Shown in pieces: positions 1-6,049 of a stretch of DNA of 15,509 nt; within the stretch, counting starts at the first letter, position 1, and each line of letters opens with the position of its first letter. The stretch spans positions 1 through 15,509 of the forward strand of contig WALG01000170.1 in NCBI GenBank assembly GCA_015522955.1, given 5' to 3'. The translations under genes and the position numbers were made by a program. Source of the DNA: DHVE2 group archaeon. GTDB taxonomy: Archaea > Thermoplasmatota > Thermoplasmata > Thermoplasmatales > Aciduliprofundaceae. Below the pieces are notes generated by a model. It was not told where the DNA came from and searched no databases. It worked only from the letters and a program-made list of their open reading frames with translations.

Positions 1-26
1 CATTTAACAAGGTCCTCTATGTCCAT
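1..26 (-). CDS. N-terminal fragment of an unidentified divergent gene (partial)
   Basis: Only eight codons are visible, reading MDIEDLVK from an ATG at 26 leftwards off the window. A GGTGAG Shine-Dalgarno-like stretch lies about 3 nt upstream of this ATG. A TATA-like CTAAATAT (complement of 57-64) sits about 34 nt upstream, which would leave a short leader. The fragment is too short to assign to any family. If real, it is transcribed divergently from the CARF-like cassette that starts at 144. Confidence 0.4.
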
Positions 27-56
27 ATTCTCACCTTGGGGAGGTATCGGAGGATG

Positions 57-64
57 ATATTTAG
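57..64 (-). promoter_or_regulatory. Possible TATA box for the leftward gene at the window edge
   Basis: The minus strand reads CTAAATAT, in an A-rich context, centred about 34 nt before the putative ATG at 26. This is further than the roughly 25 nt seen for other genes in the window, consistent with a short leader carrying the GGTGAG ribosome-binding site. The call is weak and rests on composition alone. Confidence 0.25.
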
Positions 65-114
65 GATTTTTCCTGAAGTGTGACAGGAAAAAATTTTTGG
101 CACAGGAAGCAAAC

Positions 115-122
115 TCTAAAAT
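115..122 (+). promoter_or_regulatory. Possible TATA box of the CARF-PIN-M24 cassette
   Basis: CTAAAATA is centred about 25 nt upstream of the GTG at 144, the distance expected if transcription begins at or next to the start codon. Positions 27-143 otherwise hold only this short divergent promoter region; I see no RNA gene or repeat there. The box is a moderate match, so the call is tentative. Confidence 0.35.
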
Positions 123-143
123 ACTTAGGTATAATGAGGTATT

Positions 144-563
144 GTGAAATACATCACCTTCCTTTCCAGGGATATCTGGCCTGCATTCAACTCTCTCTAT
201 GCCTACACTAAAATTAAAGGGCACTTTCCCAAAAAGATTGTGCTGTTGTATTCTCAGGGTGACATGGCGGAGGAAATGGAGAAAAGAATAAAGATGCTTT
301 ATAAAGTGAATGTTAAAGAGGTAGTAGTGGTGAAAAGAAAAATAGGTGAGGAAATCTCCACTCTGAGGAAAATTCTTCTGGATATTGTGGAGGAGGGTGA
401 TGTGATTGATATAACAGGGGCCCGCAAAGCAACGATTCTAGCGCTAATGGGTGTTGAGAATGTGAAAATTACCTATCTCATGCTTCGGGATATGAGGTTT
501 TCCTCCTATCCCTTTATGATGCGTCCTGTATCTCTTCAGAGGTTGATGGAGGTGTCGCAGTGA
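144..563 (+). CDS. Stand-alone CARF-like Rossmann-fold protein (139 aa)
   Basis: A small alpha/beta protein whose layout matches the CARF domain (CRISPR-associated Rossmann fold), the family that binds cyclic oligoadenylates. Strand 1 (residues 3-7) ends in Ser8 of FLSRD. A second strand is KIVLLYS (31-37). A third strand runs into DITGARKA (89-96), resembling the ITGGTK loop of Card1/Csx1-type CARF domains, with Lys95 kept but the second Gly replaced by Ala. There is no transmembrane segment and no fused effector, so it resembles single-domain CARF proteins, some of which are ring nucleases; Ser8 and Lys95 sit roughly where those place catalytic residues (inference). The GTG start precedes strand 1 directly; GAGGT at 136-140 is only 3 nt away, so initiation may be leaderless. 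It overlaps the PIN gene by GTGA (560-563), implying translational coupling. No CRISPR array is visible here. The fold call is fairly good; ligand and function are unknown. Confidence 0.6.
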   Translation: MKYITFLSRDIWPAFNSLYAYTKIKGHFPKKIVLLYSQGDMAEEMEKRIKMLYKVNVKEVVVVKRKIGEEISTLRKILLDIVEEGDVIDITGARKATILALMGVENVKITYLMLRDMRFSSYPFMMRPVSLQRLMEVSQ

Positions 564-1579
564 TCATAAACAAAGAGGAGATATTTGTGCTCTTAAACGA
601 GTATTATCTCCGAGGTATCAGGGAGGTCACTGTGGAATATCCACTCTATCAAACTTCTCTTTTCACTCTGAATCTCCATAATTTCAAAATAGAAAATATG
701 ATAGAGACTAAGGAACTCAATGATCTAAAAAGAAGATTTGGCAGAAGTGAATTTTTAAGAAGAGATTTACCTGATTATCATGACCTTCTTGATGCATTTC
801 TCTCCTCAGGAGTTTTAAAATTTGAGAATCATCAAGAGATAGAGGAGAATTTCAATCTGCTAAACTCATCGATTAAGGACAGAACAATCTATGTGAAGCC
901 TGTGTTTCTTGGTCTGGATACCAACATTGCGTACTATCGCGTCATTTCTCGGAGGATAAGAGATTCATTTAGGTATGTGATTAGTGAGATAGTGATAGAA
1001 GAGATTGATGCCAGAATCCATTCAAAATATTCAGGGAAGATGCTACACGAACTTGAGAATTTGCCGTATCATACGGTGCTTGGTGAGTTTGCTAATGGAA
1101 GTACCAAGGACTGCAGAAAGGCGAAAAATGCCATGAACGAGATTTACTATCTTCTCAACAAGAAAGATGCATACCGCACTGGAGGCAGGACGGAAACAAG
1201 AGATAAAGAGGTGCGTGACAGAGAGATAATAATGGAATATAAGAAATTCTCCGATGAGATAAATGCAGAGATCGTTATTCTCACGGCGGATAAGGATATG
1301 ATTTTTCATGCACAAGCCCAGCAGTTGAGTTCCATGTACTATAAATTGCCCCACAGAATTGATGCTGAAAGCGTGGAGCCAGCAGTCATTCCCAATATGA
1401 TTTATGACCTTACTTTGATATTTGGAATAATAAGAGTAAACAACACAGTACTCTTGAGTGAATGGAGGGGGAAAGAGGCGGAGGACTATTTCGGAGAGAG
1501 ATTAAAGATATATAATGTGGATTCCGAAACTGCAAAGGATATAAACATCTGCAGAGGTGCCGCCCATGAATTTTCGTGA
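560..1579 (+). CDS. PIN-domain ribonuclease-like protein with N- and C-terminal extensions (339 aa)
   Basis: The central part is a PIN domain, a Mg/Mn-dependent nuclease fold usually cutting RNA. The acidic centre is visible: Asp120 in GLDTN, Glu147/Glu148 in SEIVIEEID, Asp220 in the RDREI segment, and Asp244/Asp246 in TADKDM at the end of a hydrophobic strand. The protein is much longer than VapC toxins (about 130 aa). Some 110 residues precede the domain and about 75 follow it; I do not recognise either part. No antitoxin-like partner is adjacent; instead the CARF-like gene lies immediately upstream, sharing GTGA, and the pseudo-M24 gene overlaps its end. The GTG start at 560 has a strong GGAGGTG at 548-554. 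CARF-PIN fusions are known CRISPR ancillary effectors, so this could be a split version (inference). The nuclease active site looks intact; specificity is unknown. Confidence 0.75.
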   Translation: MIINKEEIFVLLNEYYLRGIREVTVEYPLYQTSLFTLNLHNFKIENMIETKELNDLKRRFGRSEFLRRDLPDYHDLLDAFLSSGVLKFENHQEIEENFNLLNSSIKDRTIYVKPVFLGLDTNIAYYRVISRRIRDSFRYVISEIVIEEIDARIHSKYSGKMLHELENLPYHTVLGEFANGSTKDCRKAKNAMNEIYYLLNKKDAYRTGGRTETRDKEVRDREIIMEYKKFSDEINAEIVILTADKDMIFHAQAQQLSSMYYKLPHRIDAESVEPAVIPNMIYDLTLIFGIIRVNNTVLLSEWRGKEAEDYFGERLKIYNVDSETAKDINICRGAAHEFS

Positions 1580-2495
1580 GATGCGCTCCCGATTAATCTC
1601 CTCCTACGGTAGATTTGTATTTTTTCCGGGGGATCCTGAGACTCACAAGTTAATAAGTCGCAGGGCCTTCACTCATCTTGTAATTGATGGTAGCCATGTA
1701 GCAGTATATTCTCAGCGAGGTATGGAGGAGGAAATTGAGAGCATGGAGGAAAATTACGAAATCATCTATGGTACACCTAAATTCGAAGGTACTTATTATG
1801 TGAGTCCATATACCCGTGTAGGCAACCTCAATTTCCAGTGGAAGAATGGTATGGATATACTTCGTGACACCCTGCGCAAGCCATTCCCGGAAGAGATTAA
1901 TATTCTGAAGAGCCTTGGAGAAAGTATACAAAATGCATTAGGTCGATTTTTTCAAAAGATAGAACTGGGAATGAGTGAGATGGAAATGAAAAGTATACTT
2001 GAATGTGAACTGCTGAAGAGTGGGGTTGAAGAATTTTTCTATCCATCCATAGTAATCTCTGGAAAGAGAAGTAGATGGGTAATACCGAAGAGCACAGAGG
2101 AGAAGATTTCACAGGGAAAAATAATCTATATAGATGCAAGCCCGATGAAGGATGGATACTATCTTTCCTTTTCCCGTGTGATACTTACAGAGGAGAGAAA
2201 GGAATGGATAGATGCTATTGAGAGAATAAACACCATGTATGATACTCTTTACCGTAGCGTGAGAAGCGGGATAAAATGCGATTACCTCCATGCCCTGGTC
2301 AAAAAAGTGGGAGAATTTCCCCACTATAGTGCGGTTCCTGCTGGGGGATTCTATCAACCATATGCCCCCTCTGATTGCATTCTGGAGGATGGAATGGTAA
2401 TGACTGTGGTACCATCCATTTACACAGAGGATGGAGTGATAAGAGTAAAAAGAAATGTGCTTGTGGAAAAAGAGTCTATTAAGTTTTTGGACTGA
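1566..2495 (+). CDS. Degenerate M24-family (creatinase/aminopeptidase fold) protein, probable pseudoenzyme
   Basis: The C-terminal two thirds follow the pita-bread fold of M24 metallopeptidases, with an N-terminal creatinase-like domain. Compared with the intact homologue encoded at 6050-7135, only the first metal ligand survives (Asp190 of IDAS). The second Asp is Ser201 (YYLSFSR), the ligand His is Val257 (HYSAVPA), the EPGIY Glu is Val282 (VVPSIY), and the last Glu is Lys295 (IRVKRN). A two-metal peptidase is therefore excluded; a binding, scaffolding or non-metal catalytic role is possible, as in creatinase or Spt16-type relatives. The reading frame is intact and codon use normal, so it is not a decayed pseudogene. 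I chose ATG 1566 because GAGGTG (1554-1559) lies 6 nt before it; the in-frame GTG at 1557 is part of that site. It overlaps the PIN gene by 14 nt and, tail to tail, the MATE gene by 17 nt. Confidence 0.75.
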   Translation: MNFREMRSRLISSYGRFVFFPGDPETHKLISRRAFTHLVIDGSHVAVYSQRGMEEEIESMEENYEIIYGTPKFEGTYYVSPYTRVGNLNFQWKNGMDILRDTLRKPFPEEINILKSLGESIQNALGRFFQKIELGMSEMEMKSILECELLKSGVEEFFYPSIVISGKRSRWVIPKSTEEKISQGKIIYIDASPMKDGYYLSFSRVILTEERKEWIDAIERINTMYDTLYRSVRSGIKCDYLHALVKKVGEFPHYSAVPAGGFYQPYAPSDCILEDGMVMTVVPSIYTEDGVIRVKRNVLVEKESIKFLD

Positions 2496-3888
2496 CCTCC
2501 GTATGGATTATCCTGTGCTGCCAGTCTCCCTTGAAATAGAATATACCGCCAATACCTGCAGACACCATATTGGAGATAGCCATGGCGAACCATACTCCAA
2601 CCATGCCCATTCCAAGTCCTATCGGAAGTGCAAGGTATATGGCCATGGGAATTCTGAGTAACCATAATCTTGTGATACTTACCACCATGCTCTGCATTGT
2701 ATGTCCAGAACCTGTGAGTATAGAAGTTATTATTCGGAATATTCCAAAATAAGGTATGCCTATGAGAACTATGGAAAGAAACACTCCAGCACTTTCAATA
2801 ACATCTGGATTGTGGGGTACGAAGAATGCTACCATGGGATATCGGAACAGGTATATTAAACCGGCCATGCCAAGGAGGAGATAGTACATAAAGAATATAC
2901 CTGTGCGTGCAATCTCCTTGGCACGTTCGATGAGGTTTGCACCCAGTGCCTGACCAAGCATTATTGTGGTAGAGGATGCAAGACCATCTACCACAATAAA
3001 CATCATATTTACGATTCTATTTGCAACGCCGTACGTTGCAGTGGTCAGTTCCTGATTTGGGAGTTGAAGCAAAATGCTCTGGATAATTATAAATCCCAGG
3101 GCCATTGCACTGCTACTGGCACTTGAAGGCAGACCTACACGTAGAATGAATTTAATACTTTTCCATTTTGGTTTAAAATCTCTCAGTTTTGGCTTAAGTC
3201 GCAACTTTCCATGAAGAAGGAGATATAGAAGCCAGGTAGCGGCTATTATTCTTGCTATAACAGTTGCGGTGGCGGCGCCAAATACACCCAGTCTGGGAAG
3301 TCCAAGAAGGCCAAATATAAGGAGAGGGTCCAGAACCATGTTAATTCCTACAGAAAATCCACTGATGATAAGAGGCGTCACCGTGTCCCCCTCGGCTGAA
3401 ATTACCGCGCCACCACCCATCACAATGAACATGAATGGAAGACCCAGAAATATTATGGAGCCGTAAATGGTAGCGGTTTCTAATAAAAGACCTTTGGCTC
3501 CTATGAGTGCAAATATAGGCCCCGAGAATGTGAAACCTAATAAGGCCGTAATGGTGGCAAAAATTATCACCACACCGAAAATCTGGCCTGTGTAATGATT
3601 TGCCTTATCTCTATCCCCGGCACCAATATACTGCGAAATTATGGGTATGCCACCTCTCCCCAGACCACCTGCGAAGGATATGAAGAAGAACACAACGGGC
3701 CATGTGAAATTTATGGCTGCCACTGCTCTCCTTGCATCATCAGCAGGCAACCTTCCTAGCCAGAACATGTCGGTGAGGTTGTAGAGTGTCTGAAGCAAAC
3801 TCCCTATCATCATAGGCCAACCTAATAGAAACATCGTGCGAATTACACTGCCCTGGAGAATAGTCTCCCTCTTCAATCGAAGTCTCAC
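2479..3888 (-). CDS. MATE-family multidrug/Na+ or H+ antiporter
   Basis: A polytopic membrane protein of about 470 residues, the usual MATE length, with about twelve hydrophobic segments in two similar halves. The N-terminal TM1 region reads LGWPMMIGSLLQTLYNLTDMFWLGRL, within which the NLTDMFWLG motif carries the conserved TM1 Asp implicated in cation coupling; Gly/Pro-rich helices such as GLPFMFIVMGGG follow. MATE carriers export drugs or metabolites using Na+ or H+ gradients; the substrate is not readable. The longest frame begins at TTG 3903. I prefer GTG 3888 because the TATA-like TTAAAATA (complement of 3909-3916) is centred 25 nt upstream, matching the leaderless pattern of neighbouring genes; TTG 3876 is another option. 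It lies 50 nt downstream of the SDR gene on the same strand and may also be reached by read-through. Confidence 0.9.
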   Translation of the reverse strand: MRLRLKRETILQGSVIRTMFLLGWPMMIGSLLQTLYNLTDMFWLGRLPADDARRAVAAINFTWPVVFFFISFAGGLGRGGIPIISQYIGAGDRDKANHYTGQIFGVVIIFATITALLGFTFSGPIFALIGAKGLLLETATIYGSIIFLGLPFMFIVMGGGAVISAEGDTVTPLIISGFSVGINMVLDPLLIFGLLGLPRLGVFGAATATVIARIIAATWLLYLLLHGKLRLKPKLRDFKPKWKSIKFILRVGLPSSASSSAMALGFIIIQSILLQLPNQELTTATYGVANRIVNMMFIVVDGLASSTTIMLGQALGANLIERAKEIARTGIFFMYYLLLGMAGLIYLFRYPMVAFFVPHNPDVIESAGVFLSIVLIGIPYFGIFRIITSILTGSGHTMQSMVVSITRLWLLRIPMAIYLALPIGLGMGMVGVWFAMAISNMVSAGIGGIFYFKGDWQHRIIHTEVSPKT

Positions 3889-3908
3889 AAACCTATATTT
3901 CAAAACTC

Positions 3909-3916
3909 TATTTTAA
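3909..3916 (-). promoter_or_regulatory. TATA-like box upstream of the MATE gene
   Basis: The minus strand reads TTAAAATA in the gap between the SDR stop and the MATE start. Its centre is about 25 nt before GTG 3888, which would give a leaderless transcript. It is flanked upstream by AAAAG, a plausible purine-rich BRE. Confidence 0.4.
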
Positions 3917-3938
3917 CTTTTGCATGCGTGTGCAATCT

Positions 3939-4664
3939 TTAATGAATATAGAATCCACCATTCACATCTAGACACGCACCTGTTATATAAGAAGCCTTCT
4001 CAGATAGAAGAAATGCCACAGTCTCTGCGACCTCTTTCGGTGTGCCTATTCTCCGCAGGGGAATGGCGTCTTCTCTCTTCTTTCTCTGCTCAGCACTATA
4101 CGAGGAAATCATATCGGTATCAATCGTTCCTGGAGATACAGCATTTACTCTCACGTTGGGAGCAAGTTGGAGTGCAAGGGAACGCATTAATCCAAGGGCA
4201 CCTGCTTTAGATGCTGAATAAGCCACACTGCTGGGTGAGCCACGAAATGCCAGTTGCGAGGCGATAAAGACCATGGATGCCTTCTCTGTAAGATAGGGCA
4301 GAGATGCTCTCGCAAGATAAAATGTTCCATCAAGATTTGTTGCAATGGTTTTTCTCCAATCTTCAAGGCTCATCTCCCTTATGTTTCGGCGAATATAGAT
4401 ACCCGCATTGGCAACAAGACCGTATATCTTCCCAAAATCCTCGCTGAAATCTCTGACCATGCCTTCAACCTGAGAATAACTGGACACATCTGCACGGTAG
4501 ATTTCAGCCTCACCACCATGAGCCAAGATAATATTCTTTACTTCCATAGCCCTCTCTTTGGAGGTAAAATAATTTATTCCGACTCTATAACCCCGAGTTC
4601 CCAAAAGAATTGCGGTGGCACGACCTATGCCCCTGGATGCCCCCGTGATAAGAACGTTTTTCAT
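3939..4664 (-). CDS. FabG-like short-chain dehydrogenase/reductase (SDR), 241 aa
   Basis: A classical SDR with NAD(P)-binding TGASRGIG (7-14), NAG (86-88), catalytic Ser136, YSASK with Tyr149 and Lys153, and SPG (177-179). Cofactor preference looks NADPH: Arg11 in the glycine motif, and no Asp at the end of strand 2 (NYFTS). This pattern is common in 3-oxoacyl-ACP reductase-like proteins, but archaea lack standard fatty-acid synthesis, so the substrate is probably another ketone, sugar or polyol. The length is typical. ATG 4664 overlaps the roadblock gene stop in ATGA (4661-4664), implying translational coupling in a V4R-roadblock-SDR operon. The substrate cannot be assigned. Confidence 0.9.
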   Translation of the reverse strand: MKNVLITGASRGIGRATAILLGTRGYRVGINYFTSKERAMEVKNIILAHGGEAEIYRADVSSYSQVEGMVRDFSEDFGKIYGLVANAGIYIRRNIREMSLEDWRKTIATNLDGTFYLARASLPYLTEKASMVFIASQLAFRGSPSSVAYSASKAGALGLMRSLALQLAPNVRVNAVSPGTIDTDMISSYSAEQRKKREDAIPLRRIGTPKEVAETVAFLLSEKASYITGACLDVNGGFYIH

Positions 4665-4936
4665 GGTTTGTCTACCTTTTCAAAAGTCTCGTTCATTTCC
4701 TCAGGAGTGCCAATCACCACAAGAAGATTTCCGTTGCTGAGGGTCCTTATTATTATGCTACTATGCTCGCTTTTCAGTGTAACCTCTTCCACATCCTCAC
4801 CTACCTCACGATAGGCGGTATAGCCTGCGCCATAACTGGCAGCGCACATGATGCAGAATTTCTCCAGGTCTATATTCTTAGGAATATCTCCCTTCACGAA
4901 GGTGCCATCTTTTTTAACAATAACATAGCCTATCAT
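4661..4936 (-). CDS. Roadblock/LC7-like small protein (91 aa)
   Basis: A small alpha/beta protein with the roadblock pattern: an N-terminal strand (GYVIVKKDG), a helix (residues 23-36), then two strands, VTLKSEHSSIIIRTL and NLLVVIGTP, and a closing helix. Roadblock proteins act as dimeric platforms for small GTPases, and archaea and bacteria carry many stand-alone copies. No catalytic residues are evident. ATG 4936 follows a good GGGGTGAT site about 3 nt upstream, and the gene begins 4 nt after the V4R stop. Its end shares ATGA with the SDR. The pairing with a V4R protein suggests a small signalling or sensing module (inference). Family assignment rests on fold pattern, not on a diagnostic motif. 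Confidence 0.6.
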   Translation of the reverse strand: MIGYVIVKKDGTFVKGDIPKNIDLEKFCIMCAASYGAGYTAYREVGEDVEEVTLKSEHSSIIIRTLSNGNLLVVIGTPEEMNETFEKVDKP

Positions 4937-4940
4937 TCAA

Positions 4941-5348
4941 TCACCCCAACCTGTGTATTTTAAACACGCAGTTCTCTTTACCCATGCTCTCGCACTCCTC
5001 CTCCGTTACTTTTACCAGTTCTTCGTAATATATCTCATAGAGTTTTCTTATTATTCCCCTCAGCATATCGCAGGTAGGTTTGTCGGAGGGGTGTGCCTCT
5101 ATGGAACCCCTGGTTATCACCTTATCCTTCTCAAATGTGATATCCTTCACCCATCCCTTTTCAATGAGAATTTTCTTTGCCTCCTCGAAATAAGCATCTC
5201 TCGATATTTTTGAGCCTATAATCTCACCTATTGCTTCTCCACTTTTTGCAAAGAGACCTATGGATGCGTAGGACATGATGCTACGGTAAATATTCTTAAT
5301 TTTTACAAATTCCTCCTTAGAAAGGTGTACCTCATCCATTTTTATCAT
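4941..5348 (-). CDS. V4R-domain protein (4-vinyl-reductase type), probable small-molecule/metal sensor
   Basis: A 135-aa protein matching the V4R domain. A helical N-terminus contains GEAIGEIIG (37-45), then GWVKDI, a strand pair, and a C-terminal half carrying Cys93 (PTCDMLRG), Cys119 (EEECESMG) and Cys127 (ENCVFKI). The three cysteines correspond to the metal-binding set seen in many V4R proteins, which act as ligand-binding domains in regulators and in bacteriochlorophyll biosynthesis. There is no DNA-binding or catalytic domain attached. ATG 5348 is preceded by no ribosome-binding site, but a TATA box is centred 26 nt upstream, so a leaderless start fits; ATG 5339 is an alternative. It heads the V4R-roadblock-SDR operon. 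Confidence 0.7.
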   Translation of the reverse strand: MIKMDEVHLSKEEFVKIKNIYRSIMSYASIGLFAKSGEAIGEIIGSKISRDAYFEEAKKILIEKGWVKDITFEKDKVITRGSIEAHPSDKPTCDMLRGIIRKLYEIYYEELVKVTEEECESMGKENCVFKIHRLG

Positions 5349-5368
5349 GGGTTATATAGAGTTGGCAT

Positions 5369-5378
5369 AATATAAATT
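5369..5378 (-). promoter_or_regulatory. TATA box of the V4R-roadblock-SDR operon
   Basis: The minus strand reads AATTTATATT, centred about 26 nt before ATG 5348. With no Shine-Dalgarno in between, the transcript probably begins at the start codon. The box lies in the 41-nt gap after the CBS gene. Confidence 0.55.
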
Positions 5379-5389
5379 TTTTTCATGCA

Positions 5390-5947
5390 TCACTGCATCG
5401 CATCAAGGCATTCTGGACATACGAGCATGCCCTTATACATGGTGAGACGCAAAGAATACTGTCCACAAGCCTCACATTTACCGGCGACATACTCCTTTAT
5501 TTTCTCTCTCTCGCTATTTTCTCTGTGAAGATTGGCATATTCCTGGGCGAGGGCTATGAGATCTGGTGATATTTTGGCTATATCGTTCTCGGAAAGTATT
5601 CCTATTATTTTTTCATCCTTTACCACAGGGAGTTTCCTTATTTTCCTGCGGGTCATTATTTTGGCAGCATCACTCAGGGATTCATCATGGGGAATCATTA
5701 TTACCGGGCTACTCATTATTTCCCTGAGTTTTGTGTCAAGGGGAAGCCCCTCCGCAACAACTTTTACAACGAAATCTCTATCCGTGACTATTCCCACAGG
5801 CCTGCCTTCCTCCTCTATGATAAGCGTGCTAACTCTATTTTTTTTGAGTAATTCTGCCCCCTCTTTGACGGTAAGTTCCCCGGGTACAGTTCTTGGATTC
5901 TTTGACATTACCTCTTCCACTTTGATGTGCTTCATAGCCCTCACCAT
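5390..5947 (-). CDS. Two-CBS-domain protein with C-terminal zinc ribbon (185 aa)
   Basis: A CBS pair (roughly residues 8-62 and 74-126) forms a Bateman module; each repeat shows the typical VGIVTDRDF or IIGILSENDI ending. Such modules bind AMP, ATP, SAM or related adenosine ligands and act as energy or metabolite sensors. A helical linker (127-155) leads to a zinc ribbon with Cys158/Cys161 and Cys177/Cys180. CBS plus zinc-ribbon architecture is common in archaea; the ribbon may bind nucleic acid or a protein partner (inference). No catalytic domain is present, so it is not IMP dehydrogenase. ATG 5947 lies about 24 nt from a TATA-like box; a second ATG at 5935 has GGTGAGG just upstream and could be used instead. 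It is divergent from the M24 peptidase. Confidence 0.85.
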   Translation of the reverse strand: MVRAMKHIKVEEVMSKNPRTVPGELTVKEGAELLKKNRVSTLIIEEEGRPVGIVTDRDFVVKVVAEGLPLDTKLREIMSSPVIMIPHDESLSDAAKIMTRRKIRKLPVVKDEKIIGILSENDIAKISPDLIALAQEYANLHRENSEREKIKEYVAGKCEACGQYSLRLTMYKGMLVCPECLDAMQ

Positions 5948-5965
5948 GTAAATATAGGAATCGGT

Positions 5966-5975
5966 GATTTAAAAA
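5966..5975 (-). promoter_or_regulatory. TATA-like box of the CBS/zinc-ribbon gene
   Basis: The minus strand reads TTTTTAAATC, centred about 24 nt before ATG 5947. It forms the left half of a divergent promoter region (5948-6049) shared with the peptidase gene. Confidence 0.45.
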
Positions 5976-6021
5976 CTTTTTGAGAAAAATATCATGCACG
6001 AGAGCGAATCACAAAAAAGTG

Positions 6022-6029
6022 TAAATATG
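6022..6029 (+). promoter_or_regulatory. TATA box of the M24 peptidase gene
   Basis: TAAATATG is centred about 25 nt upstream of ATG 6050, preceded by an A-rich stretch (6011-6018) that could serve as a BRE. No ribosome-binding site precedes the ATG, so a leaderless transcript is likely. Confidence 0.55.
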
Positions 6030-6049
6030 GGGATATTATATCCATTTGC

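Noticed and set aside
1043..1354. Open frame of about 100 codons antisense to the PIN gene
   Set aside because: It lies wholly inside a well-supported gene, has no ribosome-binding site or recognisable domain, and reads as a shadow of the PIN codons.
560..1579. VapC toxin of a toxin-antitoxin pair
   Set aside because: The protein is more than twice VapC length and the upstream gene is Rossmann-like, not a DNA-binding antitoxin.
4254..4814. Open frame of 186 codons antisense to the SDR and roadblock genes
   Set aside because: The opposite strand has a clear SDR with all motifs and coupled starts; the antisense product is low-complexity in places and shows no family features.
5390..5947. IMP dehydrogenase or a homologue with a catalytic barrel
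   Set aside because: Only the CBS pair and a zinc ribbon are present; there is no TIM-barrel sequence.
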